The position numbers and the translations under genes are program-made. Positions 24,654 to 33,528 of a stretch of 34,346 nucleotides of DNA are shown piece by piece. The first letter of the stretch is position 1. The number at the start of each line of letters is the position of its first letter. This stretch comes from Bacteroidia bacterium (GTDB taxonomy: Bacteria; Bacteroidota; Bacteroidia; NS11-12g; UBA955): positions 1 to 34,346 of the forward strand of contig JANWHK010000039.1 of the NCBI GenBank assembly GCA_025450395.1, read 5' to 3'. The notes under the pieces were generated by a model. The model made no database searches and had not been told where the DNA came from. It worked only from the letters and a program-made list of their open reading frames with translations.

Positions 24654-26096
24654 ATGAAAAAAATCAATCTGCTCGTTTTAAAAGCATTTATCGGCCCTTT
24701 TCTCGGGACCTTCTTTATTTCAATGTTTTTATTCCTGATGCTGTTTTTATGGAAATACATTGACGATCTTGTGGGCAAGGGTCTGGAATGGCACGTTGTG
24801 GCGCGACTCTTGTTTTTTTCACTTGCAGATCTTATACCCATGGCTTTGCCTCTGGCTGTGTTGCTTTCCAGCCTGATGACCTTCGGCAATCTGTCGGAAA
24901 GTTATGAGATGGTGGCACTCAAGGCCTCTGGTGTAAGTATTTACAGAGCGCTTATGCCTGCATTCCTTATCATCATTCTGCTGAGTTTTGTGACATTTTA
25001 TGTCTCGAATATCGTGATTCCAAAAGCCAATCTTGAAGCCAAGAGTTTATTGTGGGATATCAGGAATAAAAAACCCGCATTCGACATCAAGGAAGGTGTG
25101 TTCTACAATGGAATAGATGGTTACCAGATCAAGATCGGCAGCAAGGACAAGGATAATGAAACCATCAATGACGTGCTGATCTATGAGATCAAACCCGGTT
25201 ATAGCGAATTGTCCATTGTCAGGGCTGAATCAGGTAAAATGAAATTAAGCGATGACAAACGTCTCTTGTATTTCACGCTGTTTAAAGGTACCCGTTATGA
25301 AGAACTGGTCGAAAATGCGGACTACCAGAAAAACCTGCCTTCCACAGTTACGTATTTTGATGAGCAGAAAATAACTTTTGACCTGAGTGACCTGGACCTG
25401 AAAAAAACCGATAAGGAATTGTTCAAGGGCAGTGCAGTGATGATGAATATCAACGAATTGCAGAAGGCCATAGATACCACAAGGAAGGAAATAAAAAAGA
25501 AAAAAACCGCTGCCAGGGATTTTCTGAGGCCTTATTACCCAGACGTCAGGCACATGATGCAAGGAACGAATGTAAAGGATAGTCCGGCACTGAAGAATGA
25601 CACCATCATAAAGAATTTTTCGAAAGAGAACAGGTATGCCATACTTGAGCAGGCTCTCGGTACGACAAGGAACCTGAAGAGCATGATTGAATCCTGCACA
25701 CAACAATTGGAAGATATCAAAAGTGATGACAGGATGTATACACTCAAGTGGCACGAAAAGTTTACGCTCTCATTTGTATTGATAGTTCTTTTCCTGTTGG
25801 CGGCTCCGCTTGGCACCATTATTCGAAAGGGAGGCATAGGCATGCCCATGGTAGTGTCCATTATCATGTTTATATTGTATTATGTCATCAATATGATTGG
25901 TATAAAAATGGGGAAGGATGGCATCATCGCGGAATGTGTAGGCGCATGGATGGCGAGCTTTGTATTGCTGCCTGTTGGTATATTTGTGCTAAATCGCGCT
26001 GCAAATGAATCCGCTATTTTTGACAAGGATAAATACCAGAAAATGATAGAACGCATCAATATGTTTTTTACAAAGCGAAGAAAAGGGATGAATTGA
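24654..26096 (+). CDS. LPS export permease, LptF/LptG family
   Basis: A 480-residue inner-membrane permease of the LptB2FG transporter, which extracts LPS from the inner membrane and passes it to LptC/LptA. Three N-terminal spans lie within residues 1-115 (FIGPFLGTFFISMFLFLMLFLW; LADLIPMALPLAVLLSSLMTFG). They are followed by the coupling segment SESYEMVALKASGVS, a large periplasmic part (about 120-360) and three C-terminal spans from about 370. E. coli LptF/G have about 360 residues; the extra length is in a charged, coiled-coil-like segment of the periplasmic part (IDTTRKEIKKKKTAARDF), as is common in Bacteroidota. LptF and LptG cannot be told apart from this alone. Its TGA stop is the start of a 13-unit heptad array. 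Confidence 0.88.
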   Translation: MKKINLLVLKAFIGPFLGTFFISMFLFLMLFLWKYIDDLVGKGLEWHVVARLLFFSLADLIPMALPLAVLLSSLMTFGNLSESYEMVALKASGVSIYRALMPAFLIIILLSFVTFYVSNIVIPKANLEAKSLLWDIRNKKPAFDIKEGVFYNGIDGYQIKIGSKDKDNETINDVLIYEIKPGYSELSIVRAESGKMKLSDDKRLLYFTLFKGTRYEELVENADYQKNLPSTVTYFDEQKITFDLSDLDLKKTDKELFKGSAVMMNINELQKAIDTTRKEIKKKKTAARDFLRPYYPDVRHMMQGTNVKDSPALKNDTIIKNFSKENRYAILEQALGTTRNLKSMIESCTQQLEDIKSDDRMYTLKWHEKFTLSFVLIVLFLLAAPLGTIIRKGGIGMPMVVSIIMFILYYVINMIGIKMGKDGIIAECVGAWMASFVLLPVGIFVLNRAANESAIFDKDKYQKMIERINMFFTKRRKGMN

Positions 26097-26184
26097 TAAT
26101 TGATAATTGATAATGAATAATTGATAATTGACAATGGACAATTGACAATGAATAATTAATAATTAATAATTAATAATTAATAAT
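26094..26184 (+). repeat. Heptad array, 13 units, starting at the LptF/G stop codon
   Basis: Thirteen consecutive 7-bp units, mostly TGATAAT, TGACAAT, GAATAAT and finally TAATAAT, without any break in phase. The first TGA is the gene's stop codon. TGA recurs at 26101 and 26108, so all three frames are closed within 17 bp. Confidence 0.85.
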
Positions 26185-26209
26185 GTAAGACTGATGTCCT
26201 CCACCCTTG

Positions 26210-26348
26210 TCCTTCTTCCTTTCCCCAATTGTAATTTGTAACTTGTACTTTGTAACTTCCTCCTCCTCCTTCGTACCTCGTACCTCGTACTTCGTACATT
26301 GGTCTCCAATTGTAACTTGTACTTTGTAACTTCCTCACACCTCGTACT
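26210..26348 (-). repeat. Orphan composite heptad module (two copies of TTGTAAY/TCGTACY units)
   Basis: Plus-strand TTGTAMY units at 26229-26256 are followed by TCCTCCTCCT and four TCGTACN units at 26271-26298. A second, shorter TTGTAMY run lies at 26310-26330 and a last TCGTAC at 26342. The order (TTCCCCAATTGTAA, TTGTAAC units, CTCC run, TCGTAC units) is the same as at 21648-21738, but here no minus-strand gene ends next to it. With the adjacent 13-unit array this makes up the gene-free stretch 26097-26437. Confidence 0.7.
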
Positions 26349-26400
26349 TGGCTTCGTTAATTTATTGTTAATAAGCAAATTACAATAAATTAACTTACTG

Positions 26401-26434
26401 TTTGGAATTAATCAATAAAAAACCTTTATTTTTG
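26401..26434 (+). promoter_or_regulatory. Candidate promoter for the T9SS cargo gene
   Basis: TTTG (26401-26404), a 22-bp spacer and TATTTTTG (26427-26434) fit the Bacteroidota TTTG/TAnnTTTG pattern. The ATG at 26438 is only 3 bp downstream, so transcription would have to start at or just past it; the start codon or the promoter call may need revision. Confidence 0.45.
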
Positions 26435-26437
26435 TCT

Positions 26438-28960
26438 ATGCGTTTTCTTGTGTGTGTGTGCATCTTATTTAATTGTTTTCACTTAAAGGCCCAGAGAGAA
26501 GTTAATGTCTGGCATTTCGGTTCCGGGGCCGGCATCGATTTTAATGCCACTCCACCATTGGTGGTGACGGATGGCAAATTACAAACCATGGAAGGGTGTG
26601 CTAGTATTTGTGATGCTTTTGGCAAGCTCCTGATGTATACGGATGGTGATACGGTTTATAATGGCAATCACCAGATGATGGTCAATGGTTATGGTTTGCA
26701 TGGTGATTATTCTTCAGCCCAGTCAGCCATGATCATCAAGTTGCCGAAAAGCGATTCTCTGTATTTGATATTCAACCCGGCAGAAAACTACGGTATTGTT
26801 ACTGGATTTTATTACAGCGTCGTGAATGTTTATGCGAAGGGAGGAAAAGGGGAGGTAATCACCAAGAATGTATTGTTGAAGGCCAATATGCACACAGAGT
26901 CTGTTTCGGCGGTTAAACATGCGAACGGTGATGATGTTTGGGTGGTTTTCAAGAATGATAATTCAAATGAATTTGTGTCCTACCTGGTGACCCCGCTTGG
27001 TGTGAGTAATGTAATGACTTTCTCTCAACCTGGTCCGACTATCGGGACAGGTAATCCTGCCGGATTTACGTATTGTAGCAAGTTTTCCCCTTCAGGAAAA
27101 AAATATGCCATTTGCATCCCTGCTAAAGGAGTTTGCCTGTATGACTTTGACAATAAAACTGGATATCTTGCTAATCTCATGATTATACCATTGTCGGGTT
27201 GTTATGGAGTTGAATTTTCGCCAAATGAAAAAAAACTATATGCATCTTCTCCGGGGAAGGGTCTTTACCAATATGATATTTCTTCCAATAATCTTTCCAA
27301 CATCATTGCAAGTGAATACCTATTCGCACAAAAAAGTTTTGGATCCATACAATTAGCCCCTGACAAAAAGATATATGTCGCGCAATTAACGTCTAATTAC
27401 CTTACTGTAATCCATTCTCCCAACCTGGCAAAGGCAGCATCAGATTACAGGTATGATGATTTGTTTCTGAAAGGGAGGCTGTCGCAATATGGGTTGCCAC
27501 CCTTTATTTCCACATATTTCAGTGATACGATTATCTCATCAATCAATTACACTGGGAAATGCATAGGCGATGCTTTCCAGTTTGAATGTACAAACATGAA
27601 AAGTGGGGATTCCATTGCCTGGGATTTTGGCGATCCGGGTTCAGGCCAGAATAATTTTTCCCAATTGCTGAAATCATCTCACGTGTATAACTCAACCGGT
27701 AAATTTATTATTCAGGCAGCTATTTTCAGGAAAAACATCAATAACCATTTTGTACCGGATGGAGTATTGGATACCTTCATCATGGTCAGCGGATATCTTG
27801 GTAAAGCGAACGAATATCCTTTAACACTTTCGAAATGTATCAATGATTCTGTTCTTGTACAGGCTGCAAGCGGTGGAACAGGTCTGGGCAAGGTGCTTTG
27901 GAATGATATCCCCGGAAGTATTCTTTCACGCACCATTACAAATCCCGGACTATATGTTGCCACTGTGTACAAAACGGGCTCAAACTGTTTTTACAAGGAC
28001 AGCTTAAATGTGACTGACAAGCTTTACACCTTAAAACCGGATTTGGGACCTGATACTGTATATTGTTTGCCTTTAAACCAGGCACTGAACAAAACACAGG
28101 GAACGCAACTGGCTTATGCGGATAAATTTTTATGGAATACCGGAGCGACAAGCAAGACGATTACCGTTACCAAAACCGGAACATACAGTGTCATTGCTGA
28201 AAACAATAATAAATGTCCAAGTGCGGATACCATTCTTGTTTCAATAGCCTATTTTTCTGATTATACCAGGCTGCGCGATACGGCTTTCTGTAAGGATAAT
28301 AACCTGAATAAATTAACACTGAAAGTAAATAATTATCAGTCGGTTGCCTGGAACACGGGTGAAAGTGGAACTGTGGTGACTATTGCGTCATCGGGTAAAT
28401 ATTGGTATACGATAAGGAATCAATGTGGAATTCTAACAGACAGTTTTGATGTGCAGTTAATGGATGCACCGGTTGTTGATCTTGGAAAGGACCTGACGGT
28501 TTGTTCCGCCAATGGTTTTGAATTGAAAAGCAATGTGAGCGGAAATTCATACTTGTGGTTGCCTGGAGGTGAAATATCACAGTCCATCATCTCTTATGAC
28601 TACGGAATGATTTCACTTGAGGTAGGAAACACGATTGGTTGTAAAGGCAGGGATGAAATATTCATCAATGACAGTTGCAGGCAGGAATGTTTTGTGCCGA
28701 ATGTCTTCACCCCGAATACTGATGGTTTAAATGATGTATTTAAACCCGCCAATAATGATATTGGGTCAAAAGGTTATGTCTTCAGGGTCTATGACCGCTG
28801 GGGGAGTATATTGTTTGAAACAGACAATGTCAAGGCCGGATGGAATGGCATGGTCAATGATAATCTTTGTGTCTCAGGAATTTATTTTTATACCCTTGAA
28901 TTTGTCACCACCAAACGCAAAACCATCCACATGAAAGGCACATTTACTTTGTTGTATTGA
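26438..28960 (+). CDS. T9SS type B cargo protein with propeller-like and PKD domains
   Basis: An 840-residue exported protein. I chose the ATG at 26438, which begins the signal peptide MRFLVCVCILFNCFHLKAQ, over the TTG at 26402. Residues about 20-365 form a beta-propeller-like region (WHFGSGAGIDFN, FSPNEKKLYASS, QLAPDKKIYVAQ). A PKD domain is near 373-430 (SIAWDFGDPGSG ... SHVYNSTGKF). Ig-like repeats follow, with recurring W-N-T/D-G motifs (LWNTGATSKTI, AWNTGESGTVV). The last 90 residues, starting near 751 (CFVPNVFTPNTDGLNDVF ... YDRWGSILFET ... GIYFYTLEF), are the gliding-motility-associated/T9SS type B sorting domain. The protein is therefore secreted by the type IX system and held at the cell surface or released; ligand unknown. 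Confidence 0.9.
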   Translation: MRFLVCVCILFNCFHLKAQREVNVWHFGSGAGIDFNATPPLVVTDGKLQTMEGCASICDAFGKLLMYTDGDTVYNGNHQMMVNGYGLHGDYSSAQSAMIIKLPKSDSLYLIFNPAENYGIVTGFYYSVVNVYAKGGKGEVITKNVLLKANMHTESVSAVKHANGDDVWVVFKNDNSNEFVSYLVTPLGVSNVMTFSQPGPTIGTGNPAGFTYCSKFSPSGKKYAICIPAKGVCLYDFDNKTGYLANLMIIPLSGCYGVEFSPNEKKLYASSPGKGLYQYDISSNNLSNIIASEYLFAQKSFGSIQLAPDKKIYVAQLTSNYLTVIHSPNLAKAASDYRYDDLFLKGRLSQYGLPPFISTYFSDTIISSINYTGKCIGDAFQFECTNMKSGDSIAWDFGDPGSGQNNFSQLLKSSHVYNSTGKFIIQAAIFRKNINNHFVPDGVLDTFIMVSGYLGKANEYPLTLSKCINDSVLVQAASGGTGLGKVLWNDIPGSILSRTITNPGLYVATVYKTGSNCFYKDSLNVTDKLYTLKPDLGPDTVYCLPLNQALNKTQGTQLAYADKFLWNTGATSKTITVTKTGTYSVIAENNNKCPSADTILVSIAYFSDYTRLRDTAFCKDNNLNKLTLKVNNYQSVAWNTGESGTVVTIASSGKYWYTIRNQCGILTDSFDVQLMDAPVVDLGKDLTVCSANGFELKSNVSGNSYLWLPGGEISQSIISYDYGMISLEVGNTIGCKGRDEIFINDSCRQECFVPNVFTPNTDGLNDVFKPANNDIGSKGYVFRVYDRWGSILFETDNVKAGWNGMVNDNLCVSGIYFYTLEFVTTKRKTIHMKGTFTLLY

Positions 28961-29013
28961 TCCCTTTGTTCCTATGGTTATACCTCTGAATTAGGGTTTG
29001 ATAATTACTTTCA

Positions 29014-29090
29014 TTATTCATTATTCATTATTCATTATTCATTATCCATTATCAATTATCAATTATCCATAACTCATAATTCATAATTCC
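29014..29090 (-). repeat. Heptad array TTATYMA (11 units)
   Basis: Eleven consecutive 7-bp units on the plus strand, TTATTCA, TTATCCA or TTATCAA, decaying to TAATTCA. The reverse complement (TGAATAA, TTGATAA) is the same unit family as the array after LptF/G. It lies in the convergent gap and continues almost directly into the next array. Confidence 0.8.
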
Positions 29091-29093
29091 TCA

Positions 29094-29177
29094 TTTGTAA
29101 CTTGTAACTTGTAACTTGTAACTTGTAACTTGTAATTTGTAACTTGTAATTTGTAACTTGTAATTTGTAACTTGTCA
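29094..29177 (-). repeat. Heptad array (TTACAAR), 12 units, starting at a stop codon
   Basis: On the minus strand the stop codon TGA of the Asp-box gene opens the unit TGACAAG, followed by eleven perfect TTACAAR units with no phase break. The plus-strand reading is (TTGTAAY). Confidence 0.85.
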
Positions 29178-31271
29178 AAGTCTTATTCCCCAAATTCCCC
29201 TGCCGAAAGTCGAGGCATACAACACACCTTCATGTTCAAAATATTTTAATTCCGTAACGATGGTTGCCGGAAATTCATCTCCGAACGGTTCCCACTTCCC
29301 GGCCTTTAAAACAAATACACCATTGTTGTTGCCGCATATCCACTGGTTTTTAGCACACACTATTGTATTCGTTGGCACATTGGGCAAGCCATCTGACTGG
29401 TTGACGAAGGTCTGGCCACCGTCATCAGAAAAGTAGACCTTGTGAAGCCCGGAATTTTTTTTGTCAAAGGCCTCCAGGGTGATGGCAATTTGTCCATCCT
29501 GGTTTATGAAAATATCAGTGATGCTTCTCCAACTCAAAATCGGTAAACGGTTTGTATAATCAAGCCATGTCTGGCCACCATCTGTCGTGTGAAATAACTT
29601 GTTTTTTAATTCTCCCCCCCAGGTCGCATCATCCTTGCACAACCATATTTCATTCGCGTTGTCGGGATTGACCCAGAATGCTTTTATTTTCCGGCTTGCA
29701 TCCAAACGGGAGGTCAGTATTTCAAAATATTTGCCTTCCGCTTTTTTGTATAAATGCAGGTTAGCAAGGTAAAAAGTCCTGGATTCACTGTGGTAACTCA
29801 TCCTGAAATCATGTCCTGTTTCAGTTCCGGCGTGTTTGTATTCAAAAGTGGAACCGGCATCACGCGTGGTATAATTCATCATGGCAAAACCTGTGGCAAA
29901 ACCGGTACTGTCATTCAATGCTGCAACCCTTCCGCCATCGCCATACAATTTTGTACAATACCAGGCACCTCTTTTTAAAGTAAAAATGCCATTATCCTGG
30001 GTGCCGCACATCATATATCCCTTTGCGGATTTGTCAAACCCGAAGACCATGCAGGTATTCAGGTTCACCGATTGATTGGTGAGGGATACCCATGTTTGTC
30101 CCTCATCACCTGAAACATCCACACCCCCGTCAGTGGCAAGGTATACCTTGTCCTTGTAAAAAGTGATGCCGGTGATATCATCATGTGCGTTATTGGCTTG
30201 TCCCTTTACAGGATGGGTGACCTGGATGAAATTCATGCCATTATCTTTACTTTTATATAACCTCATGGTGCCCAGATACAGAGTTTCAATGCGACTGGCC
30301 TCATCATAATGAGTTGCAAACTTCAATCTGGGAACATTCAATTGGCCGGCATTAAGGTTTTTTATCCTGTACTTCCTTAAGCTGTCAGTTGAAGATTCAA
30401 GAATATATACCGATCCGTCCTGGGCAGCTACGTAAAACCTGTTTCTTGATTTTTGGGAAAAAGTGGCCATGTAACTGGAATATTCACTTTTGACTTTTCC
30501 AAAATGTTTACAGATATCATTTGTTATGTCTTCCCAGTTTTGGCCACCGTCCCGGCTGTATAAGACGCCATTGCCACATACAAAAATAGAGTTTTCGTCA
30601 TGCGGGTTGACCACAATCGATTTAAGGGTGAATCCCGCTTCATGTACCTTGTTCCATGTTTTGGCGCCATCGGCTGAAAAAAAGATACGACGGTCACTGA
30701 TGGACAGCAGTTTTTTTTCCTTCTTCTTGTCAATGATGGCGATATCCCTGGATTGTTGAAGATTGTATTCTTCGGGTTCAAATTGCAGGCTGTTCCTTAT
30801 CCAGGTTTCACCGTTGTCGAAAGATTCTATTAGTCCGTAACCATATTGTCTTGAATTGCCTATATCCAGCGCTGTACATGCTATCAAATGGTTTTCGTCA
30901 CTGTTGAACCGGATGATCTGGTATATGCCTGTTGCAAATGGAAACCTGAGTTTCTGTATCCAGGTTTTACCGTTGTCGGTGGTCTTGAACAGTCCCGAAG
31001 TGGCATGACCGATCAATATCTCCCCGTCATTTTTTGGGTGTAAATTCACACAGATAAACCTGCCTGCGCCATGTGGGGTTATTTCGCCATTCTCGGCCAT
31101 GGGTTCAGGCGCTCCAAAGGGGCCTAAAGGTTCCCAGGTGCCAAATTCCTGTATCCTTAGTGAAACAAGAGCCTTCCCGGTTTTCTCTGCAGGAATATTT
31201 TTAGGTCTTTTGCTCTTGCATTGAGCAAAAATGAGACTTACACATAAACAAATAAATATGCACTTATTCAT
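29175..31271 (-). CDS. Asp-box (BNR/sortilin-like) beta-propeller lipoprotein
   Basis: An exported lipoprotein of 698 residues. I chose the second in-frame ATG (31271), which gives a compact lipoprotein signal peptide (MNKCIFICLCVSLIFAQC) and only an 8-bp overlap with the upstream gene; the ATG at 31289 is possible. At least nine Asp-box motifs (S/T-x-D-x-G-x-T-W/F) are spread from about residue 97 to 635: TTDNGKTW, SFDNGETW, SADGAKTW, SRDGGQNW, SKDNGMNF, SGDEGQTW, TRDAGSTF, TTDGGQTW and SDDGGQTF. They indicate one or two seven- to ten-bladed propellers as in sialidase-like, xyloglucanase-like and Vps10/sortilin proteins. No catalytic residues can be identified. It is the last gene of the probable operon with the YhhQ transporter and metallo-hydrolase. 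Confidence 0.85.
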   Translation of the reverse strand: MNKCIFICLCVSLIFAQCKSKRPKNIPAEKTGKALVSLRIQEFGTWEPLGPFGAPEPMAENGEITPHGAGRFICVNLHPKNDGEILIGHATSGLFKTTDNGKTWIQKLRFPFATGIYQIIRFNSDENHLIACTALDIGNSRQYGYGLIESFDNGETWIRNSLQFEPEEYNLQQSRDIAIIDKKKEKKLLSISDRRIFFSADGAKTWNKVHEAGFTLKSIVVNPHDENSIFVCGNGVLYSRDGGQNWEDITNDICKHFGKVKSEYSSYMATFSQKSRNRFYVAAQDGSVYILESSTDSLRKYRIKNLNAGQLNVPRLKFATHYDEASRIETLYLGTMRLYKSKDNGMNFIQVTHPVKGQANNAHDDITGITFYKDKVYLATDGGVDVSGDEGQTWVSLTNQSVNLNTCMVFGFDKSAKGYMMCGTQDNGIFTLKRGAWYCTKLYGDGGRVAALNDSTGFATGFAMMNYTTRDAGSTFEYKHAGTETGHDFRMSYHSESRTFYLANLHLYKKAEGKYFEILTSRLDASRKIKAFWVNPDNANEIWLCKDDATWGGELKNKLFHTTDGGQTWLDYTNRLPILSWRSITDIFINQDGQIAITLEAFDKKNSGLHKVYFSDDGGQTFVNQSDGLPNVPTNTIVCAKNQWICGNNNGVFVLKAGKWEPFGDEFPATIVTELKYFEHEGVLYASTFGRGIWGIRL

Positions 31272-32031
31272 ATTGTTTTTCGGCTTCATCCATCATTTTA
31301 TGTGCAAGATTCAGGCCAAGGTATTTATCTATGGCATTGTGCAGGATATAGAGGAAAGGGGTCACCACAATGGCCACCGAAAATTTATAGATGTAATTCA
31401 TGATACCTATGGCAAGCACCTGCTTGATGGACCAATTATTCCCGATATAAAACGCGATGAACAGTACCACAAAACTGTCAATGAATTGGGAGACCAGTGT
31501 GGAACCCGTACTTCTCAGCCAAAGATATTTTTCGCCGGATTTTTCCCTTATAAAATGGAAAACATACACATCCACCAATTGCCCGACAAGGAATGCCACC
31601 AGTGAACCGATGATGATCCACAACCCCTGTCCGAATACAGCGCTATAGGCATTCTGCATGTCCGGTACCTGTTTTGTTGAGCCACTGCCAATCCACCATC
31701 CTGCCGGTGTGACCTTGATGGCAAGAAATACCATGATAAACGCATAGGCGATCATTGCCGCAGTGATATAACTCAACAGCCTCACACCTTTTTTACCGTA
31801 ATATTCATTGATGATATCTGTCATGATGAATACCACGGGCCAAAGCAATACACCACAGGTCAGTTCAAATGAAAGATGTTCAAATCCGAGCAGGTTGATA
31901 TCGAATTTCCTGAAATTAAATGTGTTTTCAAATGAAAATATCTTGGCGCCGATAAATTCTGCGACAATGGCATTGGTGACGAAGAAACTGCCAAGTATGA
32001 TGAATAATTTTGTTTTTTTGTCCAGTGTCAA
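31264..32031 (-). CDS. Queuosine precursor transporter (YhhQ/VUT family)
   Basis: A 255-residue inner-membrane protein of the DUF165/VUT family; E. coli YhhQ imports preQ0/preQ1. About six membrane spans are visible (LFIILGSFFVTNAIVAEFIGAK, GVLLWPVVFIMTDIINEYYG, LLSYITAAMIAYAFIMVFLA, LWIIIGSLVAFLVGQLVDVYVF and others). The family motif with acidic residues inside helices (FIMTDIINEYYGKKGVR) and the LVSQFIDSFVVLFIAFYIG helix are present. The start is TTG at 32031, the first possible codon after an in-frame stop. It lies 8 bp after the metallo-hydrolase gene and overlaps the Asp-box gene. The genome also encodes QueD (11365-11799), so it may both make and import queuine precursors. Confidence 0.85.
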   Translation of the reverse strand: MTLDKKTKLFIILGSFFVTNAIVAEFIGAKIFSFENTFNFRKFDINLLGFEHLSFELTCGVLLWPVVFIMTDIINEYYGKKGVRLLSYITAAMIAYAFIMVFLAIKVTPAGWWIGSGSTKQVPDMQNAYSAVFGQGLWIIIGSLVAFLVGQLVDVYVFHFIREKSGEKYLWLRSTGSTLVSQFIDSFVVLFIAFYIGNNWSIKQVLAIGIMNYIYKFSVAIVVTPFLYILHNAIDKYLGLNLAHKMMDEAEKQYE

Positions 32032-32039
32032 TGCTTATG

Positions 32040-33446
32040 CTAATTAAGGATAAATTCTTCGCCTTTTATGGGTATGGCAATGTTTGTAAAACCGGCAAAT
32101 TTAAGTTTGTCAGCCCATGCCATCTGCGTATCGTATTCACCGTGCACGAGGAAAAGTTTTTTCACTGCCCCGGCATTCTGGCATGAAAGGTAATCAAGCA
32201 TTTCATTATAGTCGCCATGCGCGCTGAAATTTTCCATGGTTTCGACATGTGCATTGACTTTAAAGATATCGCCGAAGATGGTGACTTCCGGATCCCCGGC
32301 CTTGATATGCCCTGCAAGTGACCTGGGAGATGCATATCCGACAAGTAGCACGGTATTGTTTGGGTTTTCTATATTGTTTTTCAGGTGGTGTTTGATCCTG
32401 CCGGCTTCTGCCATGCCACTCGCGCTGATGATGATGCAGGGTAGTTTAGATGTATTGATCTTTTTTGATTCTTCCGGAGATTCAACATAATGCAGGTAAG
32501 GAAAACTAAATGGATCGCCGTCCCTTGTAATATATTCCAGGATGTCCTTGTTAAAATACTCCCTGTGTTTCGACATCACTCTAGTAGCTTTAACAGAAAG
32601 TGGACTGTCTACATATACATCTATTTTGGGGAGTTTGCCTGCATGAGCGAGCCGGTCGAGTGCATAAATGATTTCCTGTGTCCTGTCTACGCTGAACGCG
32701 GGAATAATGATCTTGCCCTGTTTTTCAACACAGGTTTCTTGAACAATCCGCAGCAAGTGAGGTTCAACTTCATCCTGAGGCTCATGAAGCCTGTCTCCAT
32801 ATGTACTTTCACAGATGATATAGTCAGATTGCGGAAACGGAAGCGGACCATTCAATATGGCGTCAGCTTTCCTGCCGATGTCGCCAGTAAATGTCAGGGT
32901 GATCACGGATTGGTCGGCCTTTGTTAAACGGAGAAACAAAGCCACACTGCCCAGTATATGCCCATTTTCGGTTGTGCTCACAGTCACTTCATCATCAATT
33001 GTCATTGTGCCATTCAAAGGCATTTCAACCATGTTTGCCAGTGTTTTTTTAGCATCTTCCTCGTCATAAATAGGTTCTGCCAATGGTTGGTTTTTCTTTG
33101 CTTTTCTCCGGTTGATATATTTAAGGTCACTCTGCTGTATCCTCGCACTGTCGAGCAACATAATGCCACACAAATCAATCGTTGCTGACGTGGCATATAT
33201 CTTTCCCTCAAACCCGTCCTTGACGAGTTTTGGCAACAATCCTGTATGGTCGATATGGGCATGGGAAAGTATCACATAATCGATTTTTTTGGGGTCAAAA
33301 CCCCAGGTGTCATTCAATATCAGCGTGTCTTTGCCCTCGCCCTGGAACATTCCGCAATCCAGCAAGACGTTCCTGCCCTTATCTGTTGTCAACAGATGTT
33401 TACTGCCTGTAACGGTTCTTGCAGCGCCCCAACATGTCAATTTCAT
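32040..33446 (-). CDS. MBL-fold beta-CASP metallo-hydrolase (RNA-processing type)
   Basis: A 468-residue cytoplasmic metallo-beta-lactamase/beta-CASP protein of the CPSF73-like group, which includes RNases. The zinc motif is H62-A-H64-I-D66-H67 in LSHAHIDHTGLLP. Downstream are GHILGS, the metal-bridging aspartate in TFTGDIGRK, the beta-CASP segment (AFSVDRTQEIIYAL, DSPLSVKATRVM), and the C-terminal metallo-beta-lactamase motifs SASGMAEAGRIKHHL, FSAHGDYNEML and FLVHGEYD. Length is typical for bacterial members. Endo- or exoribonuclease activity is the best guess from the family, but the RNA substrate is not known. First gene of the likely three-gene operon with YhhQ and the Asp-box lipoprotein. 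TAATATTG, one base off the -7 consensus, lies 5 bp before the ATG. Confidence 0.87.
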   Translation of the reverse strand: MKLTCWGAARTVTGSKHLLTTDKGRNVLLDCGMFQGEGKDTLILNDTWGFDPKKIDYVILSHAHIDHTGLLPKLVKDGFEGKIYATSATIDLCGIMLLDSARIQQSDLKYINRRKAKKNQPLAEPIYDEEDAKKTLANMVEMPLNGTMTIDDEVTVSTTENGHILGSVALFLRLTKADQSVITLTFTGDIGRKADAILNGPLPFPQSDYIICESTYGDRLHEPQDEVEPHLLRIVQETCVEKQGKIIIPAFSVDRTQEIIYALDRLAHAGKLPKIDVYVDSPLSVKATRVMSKHREYFNKDILEYITRDGDPFSFPYLHYVESPEESKKINTSKLPCIIISASGMAEAGRIKHHLKNNIENPNNTVLLVGYASPRSLAGHIKAGDPEVTIFGDIFKVNAHVETMENFSAHGDYNEMLDYLSCQNAGAVKKLFLVHGEYDTQMAWADKLKFAGFTNIAIPIKGEEFILN

Positions 33447-33450
33447 AGGA

Positions 33451-33458
33451 CAATATTA
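33451..33458 (-). promoter_or_regulatory. Weak -7-like element TAATATTG before the metallo-hydrolase gene
   Basis: One mismatch to TAnnTTTG, very close to the ATG. The same word with the same following bases (TAATATTGTCCT) precedes panE. Confidence 0.3.
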
Positions 33459-33528
33459 GGGCTTTTTTGGAAAAGAAAGACAAGCTTTTTCAATCAATAA
33501 ATAGTAATCGGTTGAAATTTTTAAAATT

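Noticed and set aside
26163-26378. Minus-strand open frame encoding TRYEVR / YKLQ-type peptide repeats
   Set aside because: It is a translation of the heptad arrays; a 7-bp unit read in three frames gives a 7-residue repeat. There is no start context or domain.
29014-29177. CRISPR array
   Set aside because: Units are 7 bp and contiguous with no spacers, and there are no cas genes.
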